Assembly: GCF_016809835.1 (NCBI RefSeq)
Contig: NZ_JAFBIL020000002.1
Location: 124,001-188,000, forward strand
Direction of reading: 5' to 3'
DNA from: Massilia soli
GTDB lineage: Bacteria > Pseudomonadota > Gammaproteobacteria > Burkholderiales > Burkholderiaceae_D
Length of the DNA: 64,000 nucleotides
The translations under genes were made by a program, and so were the position numbers. Shown piece by piece: positions 36,857 to 45,650 of this stretch; position 1 is the first letter of the stretch, and each line of letters opens with the position of its first letter. The notes under the pieces are model-generated. The model was not told the DNA's origin. It did not search any database and worked only from the letters and a program-made list of their open reading frames with translations.

Positions 36857-37333
36857 TCAGGCCCCGTCCAGCGACCGGAACAGGTCGTCGCGCACGGTGG
36901 CCAGCTGGCCGCGCAGGCTGCCCAGCGCTTCGCCCGGGCGGCCGCTGGCGCTCACCACCTGGGACGGAATTTCCTGGGCGGTGAGGCGCAGGCTCCGGCC
37001 TGCGGCACTGAGTGAGATGCGGACCTGGCGCTCGTCGTTCGGGTCGCGCTTGCGCGCCACCAGCCCGTTCGCTTCGAGGCGCTTGAGCAGCGGCGTCAGC
37101 GTGCCCGAATCGAGGTACAGGCGCGCGCCGATGTCCTTGACCAGGATGCCGTCCTGTTCCCACAGCACCAGCATGACCAGGTATTGCGGATAGGTCAGGC
37201 CCAGCCGGTCGAGCAGCGGCTTGTAGGTCTTGGTCATCGCGTGCGATGCCGAATACAGCGCGAAGCAGAACTGGTTCTCGAGTGCGAGGATATCCACCGG
37301 CTGCGCGCCGTCCTGCTTCAGTAGGCTGTTCAT
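36857..37333 (-). CDS. MarR-family regulator, OhrR-type
   Basis: 158 residues. wHTH fold with DIGARLYLDSGTLTPLLKRLEANGLVARKRDPNDERQV typical of OhrR; the N-terminal LENQFCFALYSASHAMTK contains the conserved reactive Cys (about residue 21) with which OhrR senses organic peroxides, and the tyrosine TYPQYLVMLVLWE is also there. Its ATG overlaps the stop of an SDR gene by 4 bp, so it is co-transcribed with it; an ohr peroxidase gene is not adjacent. It may autoregulate this pair in response to hydroperoxides. Confidence 0.9.
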   Translation of the reverse strand: MNSLLKQDGAQPVDILALENQFCFALYSASHAMTKTYKPLLDRLGLTYPQYLVMLVLWEQDGILVKDIGARLYLDSGTLTPLLKRLEANGLVARKRDPNDERQVRISLSAAGRSLRLTAQEIPSQVVSASGRPGEALGSLRGQLATVRDDLFRSLDGA

Positions 37334-38094
37334 TCTTTTACCGGCACCGTGTAGTTGAGGGCGAGGCGGCCGCCGTCGACGTACATCGTCTGGCCGGTCA
37401 TGTAGGAGGCGTCGTCGCTGGCGAGGAAGGCGGCGATCGAGGCCACTTCCTCGGGCTCGCCGCAGCGGCCCATCGGGGTGCGCGACAGGATCGTGCGGCG
37501 CGCCTCCGGGCTGGCCATGACGGCTTTTTTCGCCAGCTCGGTGAGGATGGTGCCGGGCCCGATGCCGTTGACGCGGATGCCGTGTTGCGCCAGGTTCAGC
37601 GCCATCACCTTGGTCAGCTGGTTGACGCCGCCCTTGGACACCACATACGGCACCTGGTTCGGTATCGCCAGTTCGGAATTCACGCTCGACATGTTGATGA
37701 TGCAGCCTGACTGGCGCTTGACCATCTCGCGCGCCACCGCCTGGCCGCACAGGAACATCGACTTGAGGTTGATGCGCAGCACGCGGTCAAAGTCTTCTTC
37801 CGCCAGGTCGAGGAAATCGGCGGCGTGGGTGATGCCGGCGTTGTTGATCAGGATATCGACCTGGCCGAATTCCTTGAGCGTCAAGGCGAGCATCGCATCG
37901 ACGTCGGCTTTCTGGCTGACGTCGGCAGCGAAGAAGCGCGCCGCCTCGCCCAGCCTGGCGGCGGCGTCGGCGCCTTCGGGCTTGACGTCGACCATCATCA
38001 CGCGCGCACCCTCCTTGAGCAGGCGCTCGGCGCAGGCCAGCCCGATGCCCTGGGTGGCGCCGGTGATGATGGCTACTTTATTGGCTAGTCTCAT
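37330..38094 (-). CDS. SDR-family oxidoreductase
   Basis: 254 residues, classical SDR. Cofactor motif TGATQGIG (about residues 12-19), structural NNAG (LINNAG, about 85), catalytic Ser in NMSSVNSE, YVVSKGG (YxxxK), and C-terminal PGTILTEL and YMTGQTMYVDGG. Acidic residue after the second strand (MMVDVKPE) suggests NAD(H) rather than NADP(H). Substrate unknown; similar to 3-ketoacyl-ACP-reductase-like and sugar dehydrogenases. I start at the Met of MRLANKVAII; a Met four residues upstream is equally possible. Followed by the OhrR-type gene with a 4-bp overlap. Confidence 0.9.
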   Translation of the reverse strand: MRLANKVAIITGATQGIGLACAERLLKEGARVMMVDVKPEGADAAARLGEAARFFAADVSQKADVDAMLALTLKEFGQVDILINNAGITHAADFLDLAEEDFDRVLRINLKSMFLCGQAVAREMVKRQSGCIINMSSVNSELAIPNQVPYVVSKGGVNQLTKVMALNLAQHGIRVNGIGPGTILTELAKKAVMASPEARRTILSRTPMGRCGEPEEVASIAAFLASDDASYMTGQTMYVDGGRLALNYTVPVKE

Positions 38095-38147
38095 TGTCTG
38101 ATCCATGGTGTGGCAAAAGCGGCAATTGTAACCAGTCAGGCGCCGGT

Positions 38148-38663
38148 TCAGAGCACGATCGGGTGGTCCGGCAGTTCGTTGACGGCCTCGCCTTCGGCAG
38201 GGAAGTGCTGGCGCAGCAATTGATTGACCTGGTGGATCGCCGCCAGGGTGCTGTCGTGGAATTCTCCGCGCCGGAATCCCTGCGTCATGGTCTGGCAAAT
38301 CGCCTGCCAGGTCGCGCTGTCGATCCGGCGGCCGATGTTCCGGTCACAGACGATCTCGACCTTGTGCTCGGCCAGGTTGACGTAAATCAGCACCCCGCAG
38401 TTGTCCTCGGTGTCCCAGACGCCGAACTCGGCGAACAGGGCGAGGGCGCGCTGGCGGTTGCTGACGTCGTTCCAAACAGCATCGAACGGCATCGAATTTT
38501 CGACGATCAGGCGTACCTCGCCCCGATGGTGCAGTTCGCCCTCGGTGATGGCCGCGCCGAGGTCGCCAAGGCTTTCGGTTGGAAACGCCTTGCGTCCGAC
38601 CGCCGCCGTGGTGCGCCAGTGGCGCATCGCGCGCGCAAGGCGCGTGGAAAATGAACTACCCAT
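38148..38663 (-). CDS. TPM-domain protein (cytosolic/membrane-associated)
   Basis: 171 residues, one TPM (TLP18.3/Psb32/MOLO-1) domain, recognisable from ITEGELHHRGEVRLIVENS, RALALFAEFGVWDTEDNCGVLIYVNLAEHKVEIVCDRNIG and SATWQAICQTMTQGFRRGEF. No signal peptide. Starts at the ATG overlapping the stop of the upstream TPM protein by one base. Third gene of lemA-TPM-TPM, a common bacterial triplet whose cellular role is unclear. Confidence 0.9.
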   Translation of the reverse strand: MGSSFSTRLARAMRHWRTTAAVGRKAFPTESLGDLGAAITEGELHHRGEVRLIVENSMPFDAVWNDVSNRQRALALFAEFGVWDTEDNCGVLIYVNLAEHKVEIVCDRNIGRRIDSATWQAICQTMTQGFRRGEFHDSTLAAIHQVNQLLRQHFPAEGEAVNELPDHPIVL

Positions 38664-39478
38664 TACCAGTCTCCCGAGGCGCCGCCGCCATCAAAGCTGC
38701 CGCCGCCGCCGCCGAAGCCGCCGCCACCGCCGCCGCCAAAGCCGCCGCCGCCAAATCCGCCACCGCCAAACCCGCCGCCGCGGCCGGCATTACTGAGGAT
38801 GCTGCCGAGGATGAAACCGGTGGCGCCGCTGCCCCAGCCGCCGCGCGACAGTCGCGATCGGCGGCGCGGCCGGAAGATCGACATCAGCACGAAAGCGCCG
38901 ATGATCAGGGGAAGAATCGGGATGCCGCCGCCTTCGGCTTGGGCCTGGCGCTGGGGCTGCTCGGGCGGGGCGGGGAACATTTCTTTATTGAGCAGGGTGG
39001 CGATCGCACCGACGCCGGCCACCAGGCCATCGTAATACGCTTCCTGGCGGAAGTGCGGGGCGATCACATCTTGCAAGATGCGCTTGGACTGGGCGTCGGT
39101 CAGCACGCCCTGGACCCCGCGCCCGGCCTCGATGCGCAGTCGCCGCAAGGCCGATGGATTGTCGCGCGCCACCAGCAGCAGCACGCCGTCGTCGATCCCT
39201 TTGCGGCCCAGCTTCCACTGGTCGGTGACGCGGATGCCGTATTGCTCGATGGCTTCCGGCTCGGTGGTCTTGACCAGCAGCACCGCAATCTGGCTGCCGG
39301 TCTTGGCTTCGTAATCAGTCAGCACCGCTTCGAGGCGGGTGCGCTGTTCGGCCGTCAGCATGCCGGCCTGGTCGGTGACATGGCCGGTCAGCGCCGGCAC
39401 CGGCACGAACTGCGCCTGGGCGCCGCCGGCGATGGCCAGCGCCAGGATGGCGCCCCAGAATACTCGCAGCAAGGTCAT
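38663..39478 (-). CDS. Exported TPM-domain protein with Gly-rich tail (YgcG family)
   Basis: 271 residues. Signal peptide (to about AQAQ at residue 23), TPM domain (LTGHVTDQAGMLTAEQRTRL...GSQIAVLLVKTT..RVTDQWKLGRKGIDDGVLLLVA..LRIEAGRGVQGVLTD), a transmembrane helix near residue 190 (ILPLIIGAFVLMSIF), and a cytosolic or external Gly-rich tail of GGGFGGGG repeats. Translationally coupled with lemA upstream and the second TPM protein downstream. LemA-TPM pairs may act in envelope stress, but the mechanism is unknown. Confidence 0.9.
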   Translation of the reverse strand: MTLLRVFWGAILALAIAGGAQAQFVPVPALTGHVTDQAGMLTAEQRTRLEAVLTDYEAKTGSQIAVLLVKTTEPEAIEQYGIRVTDQWKLGRKGIDDGVLLLVARDNPSALRRLRIEAGRGVQGVLTDAQSKRILQDVIAPHFRQEAYYDGLVAGVGAIATLLNKEMFPAPPEQPQRQAQAEGGGIPILPLIIGAFVLMSIFRPRRRSRLSRGGWGSGATGFILGSILSNAGRGGGFGGGGFGGGGFGGGGGGGFGGGGGSFDGGGASGDW

Positions 39479-39479
39479 C

Positions 39480-40088
39480 TTACTTGCCAAAATCAACGGT
39501 CGGTGCGGTCGAGATGGCTTTTTCGTTTTCCACGGTGAAGGTTGGCTTGACGTCGTAGCCGAACATCATCGCGGTCAGGTTGGTCGGGAATTTACGCACA
39601 TGCACGTTATATTCCTGCACCGAGGCGATGTAGCGCTGGCGTGCCACGGTGATGCGGTTTTCGGTGCCTTCGAGCTGCGACTGCAGGTCGCGGAAGCTGG
39701 CGTCAGCCTTCAGGTCAGGATATTTTTCCGCCACCACCATCAGGCGCGACAGCGCGCCGGACAATTCGCCCTGCACCTGCTGGAACTTCTGGAATGCTTC
39801 CGGGTTGTTCAGCACTTCGGGGGTGATCTGGAAGCTGGTGGCCGCGGCGCGTGCGCGCGTGACCGATTCGAGCGTCTCGCGCTCGTGCGAGGCGTAGCCC
39901 TTGACGGTGTTGACCAGGTTAGGGATCAGGTCGGCGCGGCGCTGGTACTGGTTGACGACTTCGCCCCATGCCGCCTTGACCGCCTCGTCGTTGGTCTGGA
40001 ACTGGTTGTAGCCGCAACCCGACAGCAAGGCCGCCAGGGCGAAGGCCAGCAGCATCTGGGATGTGCGCGCGAATCCGTTAAGTGTCAT
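39480..40088 (-). CDS. lemA: LemA-family lipoprotein
   Basis: 202 residues, typical LemA helical protein: signal with lipobox LSGC (Cys about residue 25), then GYNQFQTNDEAVKAAWGEVVNQYQRRADLIPNLVNTVKGY, the family's conserved start, and YNVHVRKFPTNLTAMMFGY near the C-terminus. Likely a membrane-anchored protein. First gene of lemA-TPM-TPM; its stop is one base before the next ATG. Confidence 0.93.
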   Translation of the reverse strand: MTLNGFARTSQMLLAFALAALLSGCGYNQFQTNDEAVKAAWGEVVNQYQRRADLIPNLVNTVKGYASHERETLESVTRARAAATSFQITPEVLNNPEAFQKFQQVQGELSGALSRLMVVAEKYPDLKADASFRDLQSQLEGTENRITVARQRYIASVQEYNVHVRKFPTNLTAMMFGYDVKPTFTVENEKAISTAPTVDFGK

Positions 40089-40214
40089 GATGGTATCTAT
40101 CCCGAGTAGTTGTCGAATAAATAAAAATATACCCTAAACCACCAATAATGTGCGTACAAATGCGCACCCGGCTCGCGGTACAATGCCGCGTTTGCACTGA
40201 ATACGAAGGCTCCC

Positions 40215-41036
40215 GTGAAATTTATCGACAAGCTGTCCGCCGCCTGGACCACCAATAACTCGCTGCTGTGTGTCGGACTCGACCCGGACCTGGACCGTTT
40301 TCCGGCGCACCTGCAGGGCCAGCCGGACGCGATCGTCACTTTTTGCAAGGCCATCATCGACGCCACCGCCGACCTGGCCTGCGCCTTCAAGCCGCAGATC
40401 GCCTACTTCGCCGCGCTCGGCGCCGAGGGCCAGCTGGAACAAATCTGCCGCTACCTGCGCGACACCTACCCGCACATCCCGCTGGTGCTGGACGCCAAGC
40501 GCGGCGACATCGGCGCCACCGCCCACCAGTATGCGCGTGAAGCGTTCGACCGCTACGGCGCCGACGCCGTCACCGTCAACCCGTACATGGGCTTCGATTC
40601 GGTCGAGCCCTATATGGCCTGGCCGGAGCGCGGCGTGATCGTGCTGTGCCGCACCTCCAATCCGGGCGGCTCCGACCTGCAATTTTTGAATGTCGACGGG
40701 GTGCCGCTGTACCAGCACGTGGCACGCCTGGTGGCCGGCAAGTGGAACCGCAACGGCCAGTGCGCGCTGGTGGTCGGCGCCACCTTCCCTGACGAGCTGG
40801 CGCAGGTGCGCGCCATCGTCGGCGACATGCCGCTGCTGGTGCCCGGCGTCGGCGCCCAGGGCGGCGACGTGGCGGCCACGGTCGCCGCCGGCAAGAGCGC
40901 CAGTGGCGCCGGCATGATGATCAACTCGTCGCGCGCGATCCTGTACGCGACCCCGCAGGGCAGCGAAGATTTCGCCGCCGCCGCCCGCCGCGTGGCGCTG
41001 CAGACGCGCGACGAGATCAACCGCTACCGCAACTGA
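40215..41036 (+). CDS. pyrF: Orotidine-5'-phosphate decarboxylase
   Basis: 273 residues. Decarboxylates OMP to UMP, last step of de novo pyrimidine synthesis. The catalytic segment is [16 protein letters not shown] (Lys and Asp pair), and [10 protein letters not shown]-type strand 1 region is intact; GLDPD near the start. The length and sequence are of the longer (type 2) group found in many betaproteobacteria and mycobacteria rather than the 230-residue E. coli type. Divergent from lemA with a 126-bp gap; a TACAAT -10-like box lies at 40179-40184. Confidence 0.95.
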   Translation: MKFIDKLSAAWTTNNSLLCVGLDPDLDRFPAHLQGQPDAIVTFCKAIIDATADLACAFKPQIAYFAALGAEGQLEQICRYLRDTYPHIPLVLDAKRGDIGATAHQYAREAFDRYGADAVTVNPYMGFDSVEPYMAWPERGVIVLCRTSNPGGSDLQFLNVDGVPLYQHVARLVAGKWNRNGQCALVVGATFPDELAQVRAIVGDMPLLVPGVGAQGGDVAATVAAGKSASGAGMMINSSRAILYATPQGSEDFAAAARRVALQTRDEINRYRN

Positions 41037-41043
41037 CCCCGGC

Positions 41044-41064
41044 CCGCGCCGTGAATCGGCGCGG
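41044..41064. terminator. GC hairpin between convergent pyrF and sbcB
   Basis: 8-bp stem CCGCGCCG / CGGCGCGG with 5-base loop, no U-run. Probably a bidirectional terminator. Confidence 0.45.
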
Positions 41065-41072
41065 CGGCCGCG

Positions 41073-42521
41073 CTACAAGCGCTGCGGCGCGATCTGCTCG
41101 GCGTAGTCGTACAGGGCGCCGAGGATATCTTCGGCACGTTCATCGGCGTCTTCGGACAGCGCATCGACTTCGGCAAACAGCTGCTCCACCGTGCGTGCGC
41201 CGGCGGCGCCGTCGAACAGGCGCGCCGCGCGGTGCTGCTCCCAGTGCTGCGCTTCGGCGTCGCTCAAGGTCTCGGGGAAGTTGCGCGCGCGGTAGCGGAA
41301 CACCAGCTCGGCCAGCCGCTCGTCTTCGAACGTGGTGCGCAACTGCGCCAGTTTCGCAGGCGCCTCGGCGCGCAGCGATTCCAGTGCGCGGCGGTCGTCG
41401 CGGCTGACGAAGCCGCCGTACAGGTCTTCGTCGACATCGGTATCCTGGGCCGCCGCGGGACGCTGGTACACCTGCTCCCACACCATGCGCATGTCGGGCG
41501 CGGTGGCCGCGATGGCGGCATGCGCCAGGCCGCGTTCGAGGTCGAGGCCCCAGCGTTCGGCCTGCGCCGCGCTCAAGGTCTTGAGGTTGCCGACCAGCAT
41601 CGGCGACTTGTTCAGGTGGATGCTCTTGACCGGCAGGCGCGTCACGCCTTCGGGCAGCTCGGCGGCGCGGGTGAACATGCGCAGGCGGATGGTGTCCGCG
41701 TCCATGCCGAACAGCTCGGACGGATCATGGCTGCAATCCCAGACCAGTACTTCGTTCTTGTTCGACGGGTGGATGCCGAGCGGCCAGACCAGGCCGATAC
41801 AGCCGCGCTCGGCGGGGAACATGCCCGACACGTGCAGGAAAGGCTGGCGCACGCCCGGGTCGAGGTGCAGGCCCATTTCGGCCGACACCTTGTCTTTCTT
41901 GTGCAAGCCAAGGCAGAAATCGAACAGGCGCGGCTGCTTGTCGCGGATCAGGCGCGCCAGCGCGATGGTGGCGCGCACGTCGGACAGCGCGTCGTGCGCC
42001 GCCTCGTGCACCAGGCCGTTGGCTTTGGCGAGTTCTTCCAGCCGGAAGCTCGGGCGGCCGTCCTCGCGCAGCGGCCACGTGATGCCTTCGGGGCGCAGCG
42101 CATAGGTCATCCGGACCACGTCGAGCAGGTCCCAGCGGCCGCAGTTGTTTTGCCACTCGCGCGCATACGGGTCGATCAGGTTGCGCCAGAACAGAAAGCG
42201 CGTGACCTCGTCATCGAAGCGGATGGTGTTGTAGCCGACGCCGATGGTGCCGGGCTGCGAGAACGCCGCCTCGATGGCGGCAGCGAACTTGTGTTCCGGG
42301 ACGCCCCATTCGAGGCATTGCTGCGGCGTGATGCCGGTGATCAGGCAGGACTGGGGATCGGGCAGGAAGTCCGGCGCCGGCTGGCAGTACAGCATGATCG
42401 GGTCGCCGATTTCATTCAGGTTGGCGTCGGTGCGGATCGCCGCGAACTGGGCCGGGCGGTCGCGCCGCGGCTGCACGCCGAAGGTCTCGTAGTCGTGCCA
42501 GAGGAAGGTGTGGGTTGTCAT
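41073..42521 (-). CDS. sbcB: Exodeoxyribonuclease I
   Basis: 482 residues (E. coli 475). 3'-5' single-strand exonuclease of DNA repair and recombination. DEDDh active site: WHDYETFG (D and E, about residue 10), IGYNTIRFDDEVTRFLFWRN (Exo II), and HDALSDVRATIALARLI (Exo III). C-terminal SH3-like and helical ExoI domains include VKSIHLNKSP and the EQLF...SEDADERAEDIL end. Convergent with pyrF. Confidence 0.95.
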   Translation of the reverse strand: MTTHTFLWHDYETFGVQPRRDRPAQFAAIRTDANLNEIGDPIMLYCQPAPDFLPDPQSCLITGITPQQCLEWGVPEHKFAAAIEAAFSQPGTIGVGYNTIRFDDEVTRFLFWRNLIDPYAREWQNNCGRWDLLDVVRMTYALRPEGITWPLREDGRPSFRLEELAKANGLVHEAAHDALSDVRATIALARLIRDKQPRLFDFCLGLHKKDKVSAEMGLHLDPGVRQPFLHVSGMFPAERGCIGLVWPLGIHPSNKNEVLVWDCSHDPSELFGMDADTIRLRMFTRAAELPEGVTRLPVKSIHLNKSPMLVGNLKTLSAAQAERWGLDLERGLAHAAIAATAPDMRMVWEQVYQRPAAAQDTDVDEDLYGGFVSRDDRRALESLRAEAPAKLAQLRTTFEDERLAELVFRYRARNFPETLSDAEAQHWEQHRAARLFDGAAGARTVEQLFAEVDALSEDADERAEDILGALYDYAEQIAPQRL

Positions 42522-42575
42522 GGGGTGTATTGTACTGATTTCGGCCGCGCCGATGCCGGCCGGCGCGCAAGGTCG

Positions 42576-43541
42576 TTACAGCGCGACGCGGTTGCGCCCG
42601 TCTTGCTTGGCGCGGTACAGCGCCGCATCGGCGCGCGCGACCAGCGCCGCCTCGTCTTCGCCGGCGGCCAGCGCGGCCACGCCGAACGAGCCGGTGATGT
42701 GCGGCAGCGGCAGGCGCATGTCGGCAAACACCACCGCCTCCTGCAGGCGCCAGCACAGGCGCTCGGCCACCAGCAGGGCCAGCTGCTCGCTGGTGTCGGG
42801 CAGGATCACCATCAGCTCTTCGCCGCCGTAGCGCACCGCGAAGTCGCTCGGGCGCAGGGCCGCGGCGACAATCCCGGAGGCGGCGCGCAGGGCATCGTCG
42901 CCGGCCGGGTGGCCGTGGGTGTCGTTGAAGCGCTTGAAGTGGTCGAGGTCGATCATGACCAGCGCCAGCGGGGCGCCGCTGCGCTGCGCCGTGGCGAGCA
43001 TCTTGGGCAGCATGTCGTTCAGCCAGGCGCGGTTGTACAGCCCGGTGAGGCTGTCGTTGAGCGACATCTGCCGGTAGAATTCGCCCAGCTTCTGGCGCCG
43101 CCGCAAGATCGCGTTGGCGGCGCGGATGCGGAACGAGAGCAGGCGCAGCAGGTTGCGCGCCAGGCCGTTCGATTCGTCGATCAGGCGCCAGACCAGCTCG
43201 GCTTCGATGACCAGCAGCTCGGACTCTTCGCTGGCCGTGATGGCGAACAGGTTCGCCGTGTCGTCCAGCACCGCTTGCTCGCCGACGCTTTCACCGGGCA
43301 AGATCTTGCTGACCGTGCCGTCGTTCATGCCGCTGCTGATATCGGCCTCGACTTCAAGCGCGCCGCGCAGCACGATGTAAAGGCGCGCGCGATAACTGTC
43401 GGCAATCTTGGCGCCGCGCGCCAGGCGCACGATGGCGCAGCCGGCCAGCGCCCGCGCGGTCGTCTCGACGTTGGTGCCGTCAAAGAGCTGCAGGTCGCCG
43501 ACCCGATACGAGGAGGCGCCAAAGTTGCCGATCTGTTCCAC
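42576..43541 (-). CDS. Diguanylate cyclase with N-terminal cyclic-nucleotide-binding-like domain
   Basis: 321 residues. N-terminal cNMP-binding/CRP-type beta-roll (LARGAKIADSY..LYIVLRGALEVE, LPGESVGEQAVLDDTA) followed by a GGDEF domain with the active-site variant YGGEELMVIL (about residue 242; GGEEF/GGEEL is an active form) and IDLDHFKRFNDTHGH. Makes c-di-GMP from GTP; no RxxD inhibitory site is obvious five residues upstream. I place the start at a GTG (43541) with GGAAAG six bases upstream; a start at 43622 would overlap the divergent promoter. It could supply c-di-GMP to the sigma-54 activator at 31.2 kb. Confidence 0.88.
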   Translation of the reverse strand: MEQIGNFGASSYRVGDLQLFDGTNVETTARALAGCAIVRLARGAKIADSYRARLYIVLRGALEVEADISSGMNDGTVSKILPGESVGEQAVLDDTANLFAITASEESELLVIEAELVWRLIDESNGLARNLLRLLSFRIRAANAILRRRQKLGEFYRQMSLNDSLTGLYNRAWLNDMLPKMLATAQRSGAPLALVMIDLDHFKRFNDTHGHPAGDDALRAASGIVAAALRPSDFAVRYGGEELMVILPDTSEQLALLVAERLCWRLQEAVVFADMRLPLPHITGSFGVAALAAGEDEAALVARADAALYRAKQDGRNRVAL

Positions 43542-43679
43542 AGTGCGCTTTCCGAAATGTTGCGGGAATACAATTCTGCTAAGGAAACGAATGATAACGC
43601 ATTGCATTGCGTGCAGGAGCACTGGCGCGCGCGAAACAACAGTGTTTCAATAGCGGGTATCCACTTTAACAATGAATCC

Positions 43680-44465
43680 ATGAAACTGCTTGATGCCCTC
43701 GGGCGCGAATTCCAGCCGGCGCCAGATGCGCGCATCCTGTCGCTGGTGCCGTCGCTTACAGAATTGCTGTGCGACCTGGGCCTGGCGCCGCAGATCGTCG
43801 GCAGGACCGGGTTCTGCATCCATCCCGCCGAGCTGGTTGCCGCCATCCCCAAGGTCGGCGGGACCAAGGATGTCAATATCGGCAAGATCCGTGCGCTGGC
43901 GCCGACCCACCTGGTGGTTAACATCGACGAGAACGAGAAACCGACCGTCGATGCGCTGGCCGAATTCGTCCTCAACATCGTGGTCACGCATCCGGTCGCG
44001 CCGGACGACAACCTCGGCGTGGCGCGCCTGATGGGCGGCATTTTTTGCGCCGGCGCCAAGGCCGACGCATGGTGCGCGGCGTTCGCTGCCGAACTGGCGC
44101 AGCTGCGCGCCGCGCCGCAGGGAAGGCCGATGTCGGTGCTCTACTGTATCTGGCAAGACCCGTGGATGACCATCTCGGCCGACACCTATATCGCGCGCAT
44201 GCTGGCCGAGATCGGCTGGAGCGTGCCGCAGCTGGGCCAGGAGCGCTACCCGCGCTTCGAGTGGTCGGACGCGCTGGTGGCGGGCATCGATGGGGTGTTG
44301 CTGTCGACCGAGCCCTACCGATTTACCGAAGCCCATGCGGAGGCGCTGGAAAAGCAGATTGGCAAGCCGGTGCGGCTGGTCGACGGGGAGATGATGTCGT
44401 GGTACGGAAGCCGCGCTTTGGCGGGGGTGCGCTACCTGCGCCAGCTGGCGCAGGAAGGGCTGTAA
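43680..44465 (+). CDS. Cobalamin-binding-type (BtuF-like) metal receptor domain protein without signal peptide
   Basis: 261 residues. The fold is that of the helical-backbone ABC substrate-binding proteins of the BtuF/FhuD group: RILSLVPSLTELLCDLGLAPQIVGRTGFC, GGTKDVNIGKIRALAPTHLVV, EWSDALVAGIDGVLLSTEPYRF. Unlike true periplasmic BtuF there is no signal peptide at the ATG I see, and no in-frame candidate upstream that gives one, so it is probably cytoplasmic. No transporter genes are nearby. Such stand-alone versions occur in many proteobacteria; ligand unknown. Confidence 0.85.
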   Translation: MKLLDALGREFQPAPDARILSLVPSLTELLCDLGLAPQIVGRTGFCIHPAELVAAIPKVGGTKDVNIGKIRALAPTHLVVNIDENEKPTVDALAEFVLNIVVTHPVAPDDNLGVARLMGGIFCAGAKADAWCAAFAAELAQLRAAPQGRPMSVLYCIWQDPWMTISADTYIARMLAEIGWSVPQLGQERYPRFEWSDALVAGIDGVLLSTEPYRFTEAHAEALEKQIGKPVRLVDGEMMSWYGSRALAGVRYLRQLAQEGL

Positions 44466-44474
44466 GGCGGCTAC

Positions 44475-44858
44475 TTAGTAATTACCCTGGTCGTCGCGCT
44501 GCTCGGACAGGACTTCTTCCGCGACCTGCGGTTTCTCATGCAATTTCTTGTCGTGCAAGCGGCCCAACGCGCTGTCGATCGCGCGCTTGAGTTTGTCCGA
44601 GGCACCGTTGATGGCCTGGTGCAGGGTGGCGGCGTGGTTGCTGACCGCGACCGGCTGATAGCCGGTGACGCGCGCTTCGAGGGTGCAGCGGCTGCCGCCG
44701 TCGACCGACTTCTCGCTGTTTTCGTCCGACAGGTGGACTTCGATGCGGGTGATCTGTTCGCCGAAGCGCTGGACGGCGGCGCCCACCACGGTCTGAACGT
44801 GTTCGTCGAGGCCCTGCGTGCGGTCGATGGTCTTGTCGGTGTTGACGTTGATTTGCAT
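44475..44858 (-). CDS. HPF/RaiA-family ribosome-associated protein
   Basis: 127 residues, beta-alpha-beta-beta-beta-alpha domain of the ribosome hibernation/translation inhibitor family: MQINVNTDKTIDRTQGLDEH..., VHLSDENSEKSVDGGSRCTLEARVTGYQPVAVSN, ATLHQAINGASDKLKRAIDSALGRL. It is the short form with no dimerisation domain. It may bind the 30S subunit in slow growth. Convergent with the BtuF-like gene (9-bp gap). Confidence 0.85.
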   Translation of the reverse strand: MQINVNTDKTIDRTQGLDEHVQTVVGAAVQRFGEQITRIEVHLSDENSEKSVDGGSRCTLEARVTGYQPVAVSNHAATLHQAINGASDKLKRAIDSALGRLHDKKLHEKPQVAEEVLSEQRDDQGNY

Positions 44859-45004
44859 TGCTCACTCCTGGTTGATCGGAAAAATTGATGTCTTGTTGGA
44901 TTCATCTTACATCTTTTGTACGGCTTTCTGTACGTCAACAGTAACGCCGTCAACTCAGGTAAAATATCCGCCCCGCCCGAGCGTCTTACCCAATCCGGAT
45001 ATCC

Positions 45005-45616
45005 ATGCAGACCACTATATTTGACACGCCTGTCGTCAATACCGCCATGCGCGCGTTGTCGCGGGTGGCGCTTCGCCTGACCGGCTGGCGCATCGACGGC
45101 ATGACGCCCGAGCAGATCGCCGCATACCCGAAGTACGTGCTGATCGCCGCGCCCCACACCAGCAACTGGGACTTTCCGGTGACCTTGATGGTGGCGTTCG
45201 AGCTCCGGCTGCGGGTGTACTGGATGGCCAAGGCCAGCCTGTTCGCCGGGCCGCTGGGACCGATTGCACGCTGGCTGGGCGGCATTCCGGTCGACCGCAA
45301 CGCCTCATCGAACCTGGTACAAAAGACGGTGGACGCGTTCGCCGCGCGCGAGCGGCTGGCGGTGATCGTCGCGCCGGAGGGCACGCGCGGCAAGGTCACG
45401 CACTGGAAGACCGGCTTTTACCACATCGCCCATGGTGCCGGGGTACCGATCGGGCTGGCCTACCTCGACTACTCGCGCAAGGTCGGCGGCATCGGCAAGA
45501 TGTACACCACCAGTGGCGACATCGAAGCGGACATGGTCGACATCCGCGCGTTCTACAGCGGCGTCAAGGGCAAGCACCGCCAGCAATTCGACGCCGACTC
45601 GGTTCGCCGCCGTTAA
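45005..45616 (+). CDS. 1-acylglycerol-3-phosphate acyltransferase-like protein
   Basis: 203 residues. PlsC-type acyltransferase motifs: APHTSNWDFPVT (HxxxxD, about residue 45) and IVAPEGTRGKV (EGTR, about residue 120). Acts at the inner membrane on an acyl-acceptor, possibly glycerophospholipid or another lipid; short members of this group resemble the lyso-ornithine or glycerol acyltransferases. It has no close pathway neighbour. A large palindrome begins 34 bp after its stop. Confidence 0.88.
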   Translation: MQTTIFDTPVVNTAMRALSRVALRLTGWRIDGMTPEQIAAYPKYVLIAAPHTSNWDFPVTLMVAFELRLRVYWMAKASLFAGPLGPIARWLGGIPVDRNASSNLVQKTVDAFAARERLAVIVAPEGTRGKVTHWKTGFYHIAHGAGVPIGLAYLDYSRKVGGIGKMYTTSGDIEADMVDIRAFYSGVKGKHRQQFDADSVRRR

Positions 45617-45650
45617 AAAGCCCGCACAGTGCCCACACCGGGCACAGACC

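Noticed and set aside
41232-43679. Plus-strand open frame of over 800 codons running into the BtuF-like gene
   Set aside because: It is antisense to sbcB and the diguanylate cyclase, both with convincing motifs. Only the part from 43680 on is a gene.
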